A DNA stretch of 64,000 nt from NCBI GenBank assembly GCA_008828725.1, contig MEHQ01002901.1:1-64000 (forward strand), read 5' to 3'. Below the pieces are notes generated by a model that saw only the letters and a program-made list of their open reading frames with translations, was not told where the DNA came from and did no database searches. Shown piece by piece: positions 13,801-28,600 of the stretch; the stretch's first letter is position 1, and every line of letters starts with the position of its first letter. The stretch comes from Saccharina japonica (taxonomy: Eukaryota > Sar > Phaeophyceae > Laminariales > Laminariaceae). A program made the translations under genes and the position numbers.

Positions 13801-16800
13801 ACTGTCAGTTAGGAAAAAAATCCGAAAACGGAAAAATTTTCAGCGCCATCAATGGATATTTTACTACAATACAACTTGTATGATGATCGTATAGCTTGTC
13901 ACCACAATCCTCCGGGAACACATTTTCAATATCGGGTCTAGAATGTGGTTTGCTGAGCCAGCCGAAAATAAATATATTGAAAATTGACCATTTGCAATCC
14001 TTACCGAAAATAGCCTTTCAAGGCTATAACTAAAGCAAAACTGAAAAATATAAAGATCGACGCGAACGCGAATTTTCATTTTCACTCAGGGCATTGTTGG
14101 ACACAACCGGCGTGTGAATTGTCGCCTTGGTTCTTTCAGTACAGCCATCGGCAGAACCCACAAAAAAATAGCACCTTCTCAAATGGTTACTACTGTAGTA
14201 CTTTCCAGCCCCAATATGTATGATTGATCGGGTGCCTTAGCGGAAGAGCTACCGAATCTCAATCGATATTTTCAACACTATTCATCATACACCTTAGCCA
14301 CGGGGTTGTTGATCAGGTAACACGTACGCATTTTCTTGCATTCGAGTTATTGGGTAAGGTCAAGAGGTCCTCAAATGAGAAACCTCGGACACTTTAGGTG
14401 CTCCCCCTATATCCTAGACTGAACACTTGTAGAGTGCCCATGACCTTGCGAACAACCTCAGGTAGTTGCTCAGGTCGAGAGCCCCACCGGTCAGGCAATG
14501 TCTTCGCCAATCATCACGTGGGGCCACTATCATAAGACGGGCGGCGGGGCTCTATACCAGTATTAGTACTACAGTAGTGCTATTTGTAAGTCACCCACAA
14601 CTCGAATTTGACAAACGCTTGCTAGCCTAACGCGATTAACAACCGCCACCTGTGACCTATTACAGCACCACGCGACAGACGTTAACACAACCCTTTTAAC
14701 GCCTAAGGGTCGTTGTCCTTGTGATGTGAATAGGCGTGTAACGGCTATACTATGGATTACCTGGCTGGCTTTAGAGTGGATCTCCTTAATATTAGTGGCA
14801 CAAATGCTTACTGTTTGTATCAGTAAATTGAAAACTGAACTAAATACCCGTCACCCTGATATGATCAACTCTCAATTTATTTTCACATGTCACGTACTCT
14901 GATTGGGTACGTACAACGAAAATGTAGAACACGACTCAGAATGTCTACTTCCCAGATAAGGAGCCCCGGCCGATGGAAACATTGCGCCAGAGAACTCGTA
15001 CTCCGATGAATCGTGCGTCAAACAAGTTGTCGAACCAACCCCTATACTAGACCACATCTCAAATATTTGGTCGAAGCGAACCTGCACCACCCTCCCCCGG
15101 ATCCCATCAAAAGCCCCGCCAGCGGAATCACGGCGCGGTGCAAACGTTTTGTGTATACCAATGTAGTTGGGGTCGCTGTGGTTTGTTTCCAACGTAAACA
15201 ATGACTCCACCATATGGCATCTTGGTTAACGTTAAGCCAGTTCAAGAACAATTTGGATAAAGGTGCCATATTTCCCCCTTTCGTTTGTTCTACAACCTTC
15301 TTACCAAGATCCTACGTTTTGTTGGAGGTCATGTTTTTGCTCTAAGCATACCACCTGAGAACCAACCAAACTATTTCCAACTAAATTCTTCGCGTTAACG
15401 CTAAAATTTTAATAGTGGCATGTGCGACCGCAGAGGGGCGTCGCATTGTTAGTCATGGTTCACTGGGTTAGGGGTAGGGTCAGGGTTAAGAGTTAGATAT
15501 TTTCGTCCCGTACGCCGGTCGCCGCAGCCATGGCGCCTAGAAAAAGTGGTATTCAGATCACGGGGCATGTCATAACGACTTAGTAATTGCAAACGTTTGG
15601 ATCGGACACACTACCCCCACGTACTTGGTATCAGTGCGGAACGTTTGTTTTCCCAGTAGTGTAATTGTAAGCCCTCTGTTCGGCCTTGTGGATCCTCCGG
15701 ACGCAACGAGAGGGTTTTTCTTTACGGGGATCCTTCGTCCCGTTTTTCCTTGTGTGAAACAAACGGGTTTGTTTAGGTCCATCCAGAATCCTGAGCCTCC
15801 CCAGCCAAATGACGTACAAATATTAACGTTCTGCAGATGCCACACACACAGCCGCAGTCTATTGATCCGTAATCAGTGTCCGTCATAATCTACCGAGGCT
15901 ATATTGTGACCGTTCGGTCGTCCGGTTCGGTCCCCCAAAACACGAAAACAGTAGAAAGAGGGGGCCGAACATGTACATGTTCATACAAACACTACTTTTG
16001 ACCAGCAATGCAATTTATATGAGTATATTCGGTAACCATAAACACGTATCCCATCGGCAGTATTTATTTTTGCACATAATACTGCACTCGGTTTCTCCCA
16101 AGGGGGGGGTTAAGGAATGCTATCCTTTCAATGCGTCGTTAACTTTGGCCGCCGAATCAACCGACACACAAACAGACTGATAGGCTTGACGTTCGACAAC
16201 GCACATACCCTTACGGCAGTTAAAGAACAAATACTAGTGCTATTTCCTGGTATGCTTCTATCTACCACTTCTGTACCTTCATGGACGCGATGTCCTGTTG
16301 CACCCAACCCCGTCTCTGACTATTTCTGCTCTGATCGACGCTGGCATATGTATCGATTGCCAAGAATTCCCCCCCGATTCCCATCCGCGCTTTCTGCTTA
16401 TCATGCGCCGATGTGGCGTTTCTCCGGCGGTGGTGACACTGTATACGACACGACAGGTACATGGTGGCTCCCGCTATGAACCTTGCCAGGGTGAGTGATT
16501 GGGTACCGGGAAATAGAATGGGCCTCGCTGCCCCAATGACGAATCGGCCATAATCTGGATACAGTAGGTCGTCCGAACGAATTGAGAAATCTACGAGGGG
16601 GTACAATCATTGGTCTAGGTAATGGTGCAGTAAAACATGCGTATTTGGCCATAGGGTTGAAAATGAGTGCTACCAGCATCAGCAGAACTGGTCGGCAGCA
16701 TTAAGCAGAACACGTTACTAATGCCATGTGATGGGGCCTATGTCCACGAAGCTATAAAAGTAGCCATGTTAGTCTCGTGGCGCGTAGGGTGCATCTCCTA

Positions 16801-19800
16801 CACCAGCCGCCCAGACTGCTCGGTGTGACCGATTATGTACTTGTCACCTACGTTCAGCACGATTCACAATCCAAGTTCATCAGGGGTTGTAAGAGAAGGA
16901 ACCGACATAATACGTCGAAAATTAGAGAACGCTAGTTGAACGGGAAACTGAAGGCCCGAAAAACCATGTCTACGGTCGGGATACCCGCCGTAATCTATCC
17001 GTAAACATGCAAGGCAGGACCCATGGATAATCCTGCTGACCACTTCCAGTAGTTTCTGATTGCGATTAATACTAATCGTACCATGTGCTCCGGCATATGT
17101 TAACTTGCGATAACCGAATAGCGGCCGACCGTCGGGCGATCCGACCCACGGGCCTTGCCTTCAGAACCAAGCGCTCTACCGCTGACCGTCGGATGACTCA
17201 AACCAAACGAATACAACAATCGTACTGCTGCGCTGAGGTACGCAAGAGAATACTATGCCGTATGCTCCTGTGCGCACAACGTAACAACAGTTACAGCATG
17301 ACACCACTATGTTCGTACGAAAAACGCACCCGTGGCTTGGTTGTGTGGATGCGGGGGCTCGGGTGTATCCTTAAAACGAAATAGATACGTCGAGCCAGTG
17401 TGCGTTATGTCGCTGTGTTAAAAAAAGAAATACAAAGGAAACAAATTGAAGGGGTTTTAGTATACCAGGAATTCCTTAGGTGTTTAATTGTTCAGCGTGA
17501 GAGCCTTAGACTCCGCGCGTCTCAGCAACATTTCCCCCTCGTGTTGGACCTGTACAACAAGTATCCCGACCCTGCACATCACCTGGAAATGGCATGTTAT
17601 CCGTCCGTCCGTCAGTGTTTATGAGCAGCTGCATGGCCTAGCTACTGTAGGTGCTAGACGAGCAATACGCACTGTAGAACACAAGGGGTATCCCAAACCT
17701 ATTAGGTCGTTACCGGGTAGTTCCCCAATTCTACAGGAGGAGCGTGTTACGCCTTTAGTCGGTCCGAATTATTCTGGCCCAAACAAAATGACTACCCCTA
17801 TTCTACTGCTTGGTCTTGCCACCCGACAACGTGTGGCTTAATCTTGCAGACAAACCCTTATCACCCCGAACGAATCACACCGCGGAAGCAAAGGGAGCAT
17901 TATCTGCACTGCTACCGTGGTTGTATGCCGATCCTACAAGCACAATTGTCTGTGCGTTCGAAGTGGACGCGTGGTACGATAGATGTGCAGACGGGTGCTA
18001 CGATAGAGGTAGCACTTTTGGCTGATTTTTTTTCTGAATGATCGGGCTCCTTAACCCAAATTCGTCGGACTTTCATTATTTTGTTGCCATATTTTCGATA
18101 GTATACCTAGCTAATGGGATTGTTGGTCGGTAGCACTTTTGTTTTTTTTTTGCAAAATCGGTTTTCGGGTGAGGTACATTGAGCCCCTCAAGTGACCACC
18201 CTTATAAGGCAGAAACATCACGGTGCACCTCTATCATAGCATTCGTCTGCACCATGTTTTTCCCGAGCGTTAGTCCCTCGGAGAGCTCGATAACTCGCCC
18301 GAAAACTTGTTCTGAACGGAAATAATGGCGCTTTGTATGTAACCGATGAACAATCCCATGGCTTAAGGTGTATGGTTTTCACCGCACTTCAGAAAACGGT
18401 TTAGCCAAAACGTGCTACTTCTATCGTGGCGCACGTCGGCCCCCCTCCTTATGCCCCGACTAACTTCGATAGAGATACCAGTCCGCGTGTGATACTTCGT
18501 CGCACGATACGTTGAACGACTCCGTCTTCCTTGTGTGTTCTATTTTTTGCCATGATCCCCCCGCGTGAGGATGCGTGCACGATAGGACGATTATGGCTTT
18601 TGTTGTTTCGAATTTTCACGACCTCTGCGTGTGACTATGCTATATTTTCCCTGCTGTCCGATCCCACACAGACACTGCTTTCTGTGTGATGTTTGTCCAA
18701 AACGTTGTCCCTCATTCCGTGCCGTAATGCTCTTACGTTCGAAGATACGACCGCCCACGACTACTGCTGTACATGTCTGTCTCGTGTGGGTGTATTCCGT
18801 GGTATTTTACATCAGGTGCCCAAGGGAATGGACCCCGTCGACGCGGCCCCTCTAGCGTGCGCCGGGGTGACGGTGTTCAACAGCCTCCGCAACTGCGTCG
18901 GTAAGGCCAAGCCGCCCGCCATCGTGGCGGTCGTTGGGTGAGTGCGCTTAAGTCGCGTGGAACGAAGCAAAACAACCATGGGATTTTGTATGGTTCGTCA
19001 CTCGCACCACACACAGGCACATTGATATTGCCTGTGATTCGATTGGCTAGAGGTCCTTGTCGAACCATAAAAAACCGCCGGACATCACAGCTACTTTACT
19101 TACCGCACTACTGTGGTTATTGAGTGGTGTACAGTAGTCCTCCTGGATTTCGTACCACTGAAACAAAACCCAGTAGCCCCAGCCAACAAGACACCAGCGG
19201 GAGTCCACATGATTTCGCAAATGACCACTGTCAACCACTGACACTGTGGCCTGGCCAACTACCAACCTAGTCGTTGGGGGTTTAGTGAGGCAAGTGCTCA
19301 CAAACCGCTGAGCTACGGCAAGTATTCACGTTGGGTTTTGAGCTTATGCGTCACCCATTGACGGAAATATATATCATGAACTACAGTACAGTCGATCATC
19401 TACAGTATACCCGAACCTACCGGTTTTAAAACGGGTGCTACGACGGGTATTGAAATTGACGTTCTGAGCGTAACCATTTCTCACTGACGGACAGATAAAT
19501 AGATCATGATCTACTGCAGATTATCTACAGATCCCAACCAACAACGCCGTACGTGCTACCGTAGGTGGCGAGGTTCCATATTTGAGCCCAAACCGTGGCT
19601 GTCGCTCGCAGGCCAGAGGAGTTATACCCAACCCGTAGATGTTTTGATCTGAAGCGAATCGTGTATTGATGGCCAGGCGAGAGGGACAATGGGGTGCTTT
19701 CTGAATAACGAATGGGAGGCTTGTGAAAAAAACTAAATTTTGCTATCCGTACACAACACATACATGCGATTATGTTGGGTACGCGACTCCTCCACCGAGA

Positions 19801-22633
19801 CCAGCTGGGAACGTTTCGGCTCGTGTATTGTAGCCAAGTGCACCACCTACCGTGGCAGGGATCATCCTTGGACTAGGCTACGGGAATGTGTACGGTATGG
19901 GTCTCAGCGAATTAGTGTTGAAAAAAAACGAACTAGGCGTCGGGTGAGGTTTCGTAGAGATCGTTTGGCATTAAGAGGCAAACTCTCTCACTGACGAAGC
20001 TCCCAACAGAGAAACACTACCCTATACCGTTCAAAAGCCTTTCTTGTTTATCGGCACAATTCAGCGTAGATATGGGCTATTGGGTCGTCCCCATCTTGAT
20101 TTGGTGTGTGCCAGAGAGTTAGGTGAGAAATGCAGATCGTCAAGCAAGGAGCATCCGGCAAGGCGCTAAACGGCAAACAGCACGTTTCCCTTCAAGTCAG
20201 CAAGGGACTGAATATGCTGCGTGTACTGTAGCACACCCCCTGACCTATATTGATATTCTTACTGGTTTGTGCTTTTCCCTTTACGTAATTTGTAATCGGT
20301 CATGTCCCAAGTCGATGCTCTCCCTCTCCCCCCCCCTCTCTCCCAGCCAACCCCGCGCCTTCGCTCATGCAACTCCTCGCGTTACCTACGTGCATGCCGA
20401 GTACTAGTATAACAATTGCGCGCACCGGGCGTATGCTTTTTTCTTTGACCCCCGTGTGTGCCAGAATCGGCGGCTTGGGCCATTTGGCCATCTCGTACGC
20501 TGCCAAGGCGGGCTACACCGTGGTGGCCATTTCCAGGGGCACCAGCAAGAAGGACCTCTGTCTTGAACTCGGGGTGAGCGCGAAGATGAAGACGCGTTCA
20601 AAAATAGACGTAGCAGTTTCGATTGATTGTTCTCATCTGGATGACGGGGGCCCTTAGCCCTCTTAGTACTGTACTGTACCTAAAAAAACTTTTCAGTCAA
20701 ATTCCAAGTGTTTTGTCCCCACATCGGTACTGCAGTACTAACTGGGATTAACCCAAACTCCCCGGAATATCATCCTTGTGTTGTAGAAAGTTCCGTCGTA
20801 TACTTGAGACTTGAGACCTTGGGATTGTTCATCGGGTGTATACCACTTTTGTTTCCCTCCAAAATCAGTGTGCAGGCTACTGCAGGTATAGAGCTCCTCA
20901 CGTGACCAACCACTCTCAGAATAAAATACGGTGCACCTCTATCGTAGCCATCGTCTGAAGCCGCATGCCATTACGTGGGGGTGATGTACACGGCGACTGG
21001 TGCTACAGAAGCGGAGATACCCCCCGTTTTTCACTAGGTACTCGTACCGCGTTTGTACCATCATGGCTATAGTAGCTCTGCCGCACCTCACTCACAATTG
21101 GAGGTCGTCTTTATTTTGTTTTGGTGGATACAAAGTTGAACTCCATTGTGCGGCGTATCGCGAATAAAACACGAGTAGTGTATACTCTTCCGACTCCAAT
21201 ATATAGGGTGGCCACTCGCTCAAGTGACTCTGCCTGGTAGAAAACAAAAGGGCCTGATGGGGCCAATCCTACCGTAGCCTTGTGATCCCGCCGCCTGAAA
21301 CACAGGGGTCCCTGATGTTTATTCAGTGACTTCTGTAGTGCGATGCGTGTTACCAATCTGCATGGCTGTCTTCATTGTAGGGGACCCGTTTCGGCTGCGT
21401 GACAAGACGGAGATCATGTCCCCAATGTTTGAAACTTGGCATCTGCGCGCCCGTCGGGCCGGATAACCCCGAAACAAAAACGGGGTCTCTCCGAAACAAA
21501 AAAAAGTGGTCAAGTATGCGTTATATCTCGTACACCCTTCCACCTACTCACACAGCATGCATAATAGTATGTGCTTACAGTAGTTATCTAGCGAGAGCTA
21601 CGTACGTAACGCCAATCTGATCGGTGAAAAAACAAGATCCGCAAATGTTCGCATCATCTCCTGAATGGGGCTCATCTTCCCGTACAGAGGCTAAACCGAA
21701 CGAGCCCATCACCTCTCACCCAATACCCTCATCTTCAAACAAAACTCGTTACGCACCGACTCAAGAAACAACCCCACGGCCAAGGCATGTCACAATAATA
21801 TTCCTTTTTATGAACCACAAGGAATGCGATAACAAAACGTTACGTGTGGTGCATGCACCCTGGGGACTCGATGTAGGTTACCGATTTCAAACCTTCAACG
21901 GGTTGGGCAGATCACGATCTCCTACTCATCTCGAATCGTAACCCTCTAAGTACCTGCTAAAGAAGAGGTTCCCTAACTTAATTAGAGGAGTCACGTCAGC
22001 AGCTATATGTCTCTCTCAAACACTTGTTTCCAAAATTAAAATGGCAAGTGCAACTAAACGCAGGTACCCACAGACAGGCATACGCCACATTCAATGCTGA
22101 AACAAAACAAAACGCCAGTCGGAAGCGTTGGGGACATGTAGCGCCGTCATTCAGAAAAAACGGGAAGCCACCTAAACGTGCTACTCCAATCTGACTGTAG
22201 CACGGTTGTGAAATATTGTGTGCAAGAGCTGGAAGCGTTTGCAGTAGACCCAATCCTGGAGGCCTGGTTCATCCCCACACAGATTTGAAGGCCCTCGTCC
22301 GGACGACATTACCCAGCTCGTTCTGGTCAGGCACACATACTCCCCGGTTGATCCAGAAAATATCATGGAAACCATTCAATGAGCTTCCTCGACGTTTAGA
22401 AACCTCCTCGCATACCACTGAAGCTCTTTTGATGGTGGTAATTATAACTCAGGAACATCTCACTTTGCATCTGCAGGCAACCCACCACATCGACTCCGAG
22501 GCCGAGGACGTCAACGCGGCACTCAAAGCGCTGGGTGGGGCCAGGGTGATCCTGTGCACCACCGGCAATGCTAAGGCTATGGACTGCGTGGACGGTGGGT
22601 GTGTTGCTTCGGTTGTGGTAGTGGTTGTTGTGG

Positions 22634-22695
<62 letters not shown>

Positions 22696-25600
22696 GATTT
22701 TGTTGTTGTTGTTGTTGATATTGTTGTTGTTGTAGTTGATGTTGTTGTTGTTGTTGCTCTTGTTGTTGTTGCTGGTCTTGTTGTTGTAGTTGATGTTGTT
22801 GTTGTTGTTGTTGCTATTGTTGTTGCTGGGGGCTCGTTACGATAGCGGTAGCTTGACACATGCTACGGTAGTCTGCATGCAGGTGTACTATGTTAAGATA
22901 TTTCTGCCTTCTGAGGGTTGTCACTTGAGGACCTTCATACCTGCAGTAGTCAAATACTGTATTTGGACGAAGATGAAACAGTTTGACCCGATGAACTATA
23001 TAATGGGATACGACCCTATAAACTATCTCGGTAAGCCGAAATGGAAGTTAGATGCTTTTAGCACCAGGAGCCCGATCATTCAGAACTCCTTTCGTCTAAA
23101 ACGTGCTACCCCTACCGTAGCACGCGTCTAGCACTTGTGTTGCTTGAATATTTACTGACTGACGATAATTTCCCAGTTGAAGAGCTACTGAATGAGGAAT
23201 GCCTCATCGTCGATAGCCTTGTTGTTTCACCATATTACAATTCGAAAACACAACCCTACGATAGGCCTATATGTATAGGCGAAGCGTTCATGGTTCTTCC
23301 TTCGAAACCGTTTTTTTTTTTTGTTTTGCGGATCGGAAGATGTAGAGCCCCTCCTGCGAGGGGATATTGTAAGCAAAACACACGTGCGTTCCGCACTTAC
23401 CGTGCAGCACAGGCCGTCGCTGTATCCTTGCTGTGCGTTCTGCCCGATAGAGGCGGATTAAATATGTTCTAAGACGCCCATCACTTGACAATACCTATAA
23501 GATACGTGGGACGCGTTGTACGACCGTCTGGTTGAACGAAGGGCCACCGAGGCGTCTCGGAACGAACGTATCATATTGACACATATATACACCAGATAGC
23601 CAGCATATACATATATATTTGTATCGTCAACCCCCACTTCCTACCCCCCGTGCCTGCATTCCAAACGACCCTTCTGCCTCTGGGTTGTCAACTCCCCACG
23701 GAACCCTCCCCTTGCCTGGTCGGTGAAAGCCTGACGAAGTCTGTCCCGAAAAATAAGGGCAGGGATGTTAAATACGATCAAGCGAATACGGCCATGTATG
23801 ACATTATACTTTTCCCCTGCGTCTGGGCGCGTCGTCGATACCTTGTTTGTTCCTGTCGCCCCCGCCGTGTATATTCCCAGGGCTCTCCCGGGACGGCACC
23901 CTGGTAATCCTCGGGATATCCGACGATAAGATCGTGTTGACCCCGCTTCAGCTCATCATTGGGCGCAAAAGTGTTGTTGGGTTTCTCACCGGGACAGGCC
24001 GTGACATCCAGGTAGGCGGGGGGTTGGGGGGGGGGGGGTGGTTTAGGGAGGCGTGTTACGATAGAGGTCGTAATATGTGACCAAACTTGTCCTTGACTAG
24101 CGCGGATACCCGGCATCCTTACCCGAGAAACTAGCCAGTATCGGTTTATACTTTTAACACTACATATTGGTTTCGGATTGTATTCACGTTTATTGTTTAT
24201 AAAAAAACAGTTTGAGCCGAGCAGCGAGCCTCTAATAAAGTGAGGAAGGTACGTATTCAAACCCTTTTGGTGCAAGCCTTCGTTAGCGCATGTATGTGCA
24301 TCATACTGCGCCTTGGACGTGCACCGAACATTAACATTTAAGAGAGACGTTGTTATACGATACGGGTAGAGAAGGGTTCAATTCATATGTCTTCAGGCTA
24401 ATAGAAATCCTCAGACGAGGGGCAATGGTACGGCAAGGATAGTGGCGTATTGTCTGCGCTCATCACACCAGGAGATAAATAACACACCCGAAACATCAAC
24501 TTTCGTAGAAGTGTGTTATCGAACCCCGATCGACGTGTATATGCGAAACATATACTGGTACGTAGTCCTAGACCAAGAAACAAAGTGGACGTATCATACT
24601 AACAGGCGGACGCATGCGACGGTAGAGGTAGACCATGTTTTTTCGGAGGCCCCTCAGTTCAGGAGCTCTTTACCCTCACCCCAAACATTTGTTTTGGCGG
24701 AAATTAAAAAGTAATACCGGATGAATATTACCTCCGCCTATGTAGAAAACGAATAATATTTTTAACACGAGAATGGAAATTCGATGACTTTCGGTTAAGG
24801 AACGATAGAGGTTAAGAAACACATTGCAGCTAAAACGTGTAACCTCTATCGTAGGAGGCTGCTCGTCTGAAGAGCCCAGTCGGTCAGAAACAATCTGGCC
24901 CTAAGGATATACTGTGACCCCGACCGTGGGATGAAACGATAGCCCCATTGTCTCTACCGCTTTCGGAACCCTCAGGCCGGTGGCGCTCTTGTATCTGATC
25001 CAATATCGGATTTGGGACAAAAATATGTTCGGCGTAGCGTAACAGGGCACATCCCATGCCGGTGACTATCGCGAATCGAAAAGGGTACGAAAGCCATGAA
25101 AACTGAAGATAAGGAAATGCACACAACCGACCGAGTGGCTCTAAGCGGCTGTAAATGCTAGACCCAGAGTGCACCTACTTTTTGCCCAAGGCTGCTGACG
25201 TCAGGAGCGCTACACCCAAGGCTGCTGACTTCAGGAGCGCTACACCCCACGCATAACCATGACATTTCCACCCGTGCGACGCTTGCGGGAGCACTGTTTG
25301 GCTGCACAGCAGTGGTTTCTGAACTGTTGGCCTGACACCATGCTGCGGCAGCCTGCACACAGGTGCACCATAAAATGTCCGAGGGTGGTTGGTCACTTGA
25401 GAAGCTCTATACCCCACCCAAAACAATATTTTGGAGAAAACTAAACGTTCTACCGGATGATCAATCCCATGGTTGAAGTATATATATCAATCCCATGGTT
25501 GAACGAAAACCCGACAAGTTTGGGTGAAGAAGCTCCGTCATTCAGAAAAATCAAAATAGACAAAAAGTGCCACCTCTATCGTAGCACGCGTCGCCTCCCT

Positions 25601-28600
25601 ATAATACAAACTCTTCGGACCTTCATTCTGGTGTTGCAGTATTATTCGTTGTACACTTGGTTGGGTCATGGTAGTGCTCATCGGGATTTCAGTTGCGTTT
25701 TCCTCCGAAAGTCATTGGCTGTGGGCAGCGTTCGAGAGCTCCTCCGAGGAAGAGCCTCAGACACAACACGGTCTACCTCTACCGTAGCATGCGACGCGTG
25801 CTACGGTAGAGGTAGCACTTTTTAGCTGAATCGTTTTCTGAACGATCGGGCTCCTCAACCCAAATCATTTGTTTTTTCAGTGAGGTATGGCGCTCCTTGT
25901 GTGAGCCGCTCAGAAAAAAACAAGGTGCACCTCTATCGTAGCATGCGTCATGCTTCCTTTTTACAACGAATGGTGAAAAGAGCAACTCAGTTCAACGAGG
26001 CCATGGCCTAGGTATACATCGAGAGGGAGCGGTGCGCACAACATGACCTTGAACCAGCTATTCCTCGGTTAAGGACCCCCACCAACTGGACGCAGCTCAT
26101 ACAAAAAATGTGCTACCTCTCGTATTGTGGCACGCCTCTCAAACGTTTTGCCCCTGCCTTGCCCTTGGCCCCTCAACTGAGACATACGTACAGGACTGCT
26201 CACCACTGTTATTGGAATACCACTTTAGTTTTGTTTTAATCAATTTACACCTATATTGTTCCATCGTGGAATTGCTCAACTCGTTGAGTTTTCGTTGTTC
26301 TCCGCATTGCTTGGGTTTCATGGTTTGAAGCATAGACCTCCTCACAATGATAACCCTGATAAAATAATAGGTGCTACGTAGCCCTAACTTGAAAACGTGC
26401 ACGATCAGAGCCTCGCGCTTTCTGCCCAAGGAATATCCGACTGGTCGGGCTTCTCGGCGTAAAAAGTAAGCCCAGCGTCGTTCACAAATGATGCGTGTGC
26501 TACGATACATGTAACACATTTCACATTTCGGCTCAAACAATCGCAGAACGCCGGGGTGGGCTCCTTAGGGCCCAAATTAACGACTGTAAAATATATTCAA
26601 TTTGAAAAAAAATAAAGCTTTTCATCGGTCAACAACCGCACCAGCACCAAAGATTTTACCCCAACATCCTAATCTGTAGGGGCCCATATTAACGAATATA
26701 AAATAAATTCAATTTGGAAAAAAATAAATTTCGAATCAGCTTTTCATTGGTCACCTCACGCACCAGCACCAAATATTATGCCCCAAGATCCTAATATTTG
26801 GTGCTGGTGCGTGTGTTGACCAATGAACAGCGGAGTTGAATATTTTTTTTCCAAATTCTTTTTTTCTTCTTCGTTAAAACGGGCCCTAAAAACGGGCCCT
26901 TAGGGCCCGTATTAACGAAGAAGAAAAAAAATCAATTTGAAAAAAAAACAAATCAAATCCACTTTTCATTGGTCAACACACGCACCAGCACCAAAGATTA
27001 GGATCTTGGGGCATAATATTTTGTGCTGGTGCGTGTGTTGACCAATTACAAGCGTATTTGATTTTTTTTTTCCAAATTGAATTTATTTCATACTCGTTAA
27101 CACGGGCCCTTAGGGCCTGTTTTAACGAAGAAAAAAACAAAAACCAATTCGAAAAAAATAATCAAATCCGCTTCTCATTGGTCAGAACCCGCTCTACCAC
27201 CCAATATTATACCCCAAGATCCTAATCTTTGGTGCTGGTGCGTGCGTTGACCAATGAAGAGCAAATTTGAATTTTTATTTTTCCCCAAATTGAATTTATT
27301 TTATACTCGTTAATATGGGCCCTTAGTGGCCCAAATCGTTGAAGTTGTATTCTTGTGTTGAAGTGGCGTTTTGCTGTACCATTATTAGCATGAGGCCATG
27401 AGACCCTTCGTCCGGTAGCAAATTCTCTTTTGACTGGTCAACACACGCACCGGCACCAAATATTATGCCCCAAGATCCTAATCTTTGGTGCTGGTGCGTG
27501 TGTTGACCAATCAAAAGCGGATTTGAATATTGTTTTTGTCCAAATTGATTTGTTGTGTTCTTCGTTAAAACGGGCCCTTAGCATTAGGCCATGAGATCGT
27601 TTGTCGGGTAGCAACTGTATTCACCCCCTCTAAAACCAGCCCTTGGGTGACGCGTAGAGCTTCTCGACGAAGGAAACTATGAATAGATGGTGCTCCGCTA
27701 CCACCGTAGACACATGCTATGGTGCAGCTTGAGCCCATTTGTTTCTTGAAAAGTGGTCACTTGAGGGGCTCTATATATGGCATCTTCCCAAAACTGTTTT
27801 TTTAATGAAAAAGTAACAGTCCGACCCGAGGAAAAGATCCGTGGCTTTAAGATGAACGAACACATACTGCAATTGAAAACAAATGGCGGAATTTCGGCTA
27901 TTTTGGGTTCAGGATCCGACCCGTGCTACGGTAGAGGGTGTACCTTTTGGAGAAAGTATTTTCTGAATGACAGGGATCCTTGACCCAATATCGTCTGAAG
28001 ATAATTCTTGTTCGGCGCTAGTAGAGCCCATGTATACCAGGACTGACTGGGGCTAAAGGTGGGGGGGGTAACCTGATTTTCACTACCACGTTTACTCCAC
28101 TCGCCGCGAGTGTCTCTGTCCCTCGCTCGAAACTGGACACAGGAGTAGCAAGCATACCATGGTGGTGGTGCATGTCTCGAAAACGCGAAGCGTTAAGACT
28201 AACAAAACGCGAAGAAATATGGTGGTCACTCGGCCGAGTGGCTCAAATCCGCTGAAAAATAATGGACTTAAATGTGTCCCGCCTACCGTAGCACCAGTCG
28301 AACTATGGGACGGTTCATCGGGTTGCACTTTCCATATTTGGCAACGTTCCTGGGCGAGTAAGGAGCTCCTCAAGTTAGGAGCCCTAGAAAAAACGAGGTG
28401 CCCCTCTATCGTAGCATGCCTCATCCTCCCCAATTTTAGAAAACGTTTTGTAGCCAAAATGTGCGACCCTTACCGCAGCAGGGATGATCCGTAGCATCTG
28501 TCTTTATGTTCGTTTCTTACCTAACACTGGTTTTCGTTGCAGATATAGGTCATGGGGTAGTTCATTGGGTTAACTAAGCGCATACCAATACATTTTTCTA

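Noticed and set aside
18693-18815. Open frame upstream of dehydrogenase exon 5 (contains EDTTAH), considered as the missing segment after exon 3
   Set aside because: It is far too long for the gap, does not look like the family, and no acceptor gives the right phase. The 34-nt exon at 16457 fits in phase, length and sequence.
22216-22859. 200-codon frame with poly-Val over 22616-22830
   Set aside because: Only 22477-22594 is coding (exon 7); the rest is microsatellite in intron 7.
26568-27577. Regularly spaced palindromes considered as a CRISPR-like array
   Set aside because: Units are ~207 bp nearly full palindromes without unique spacers, in a eukaryotic intron; they are MITEs.
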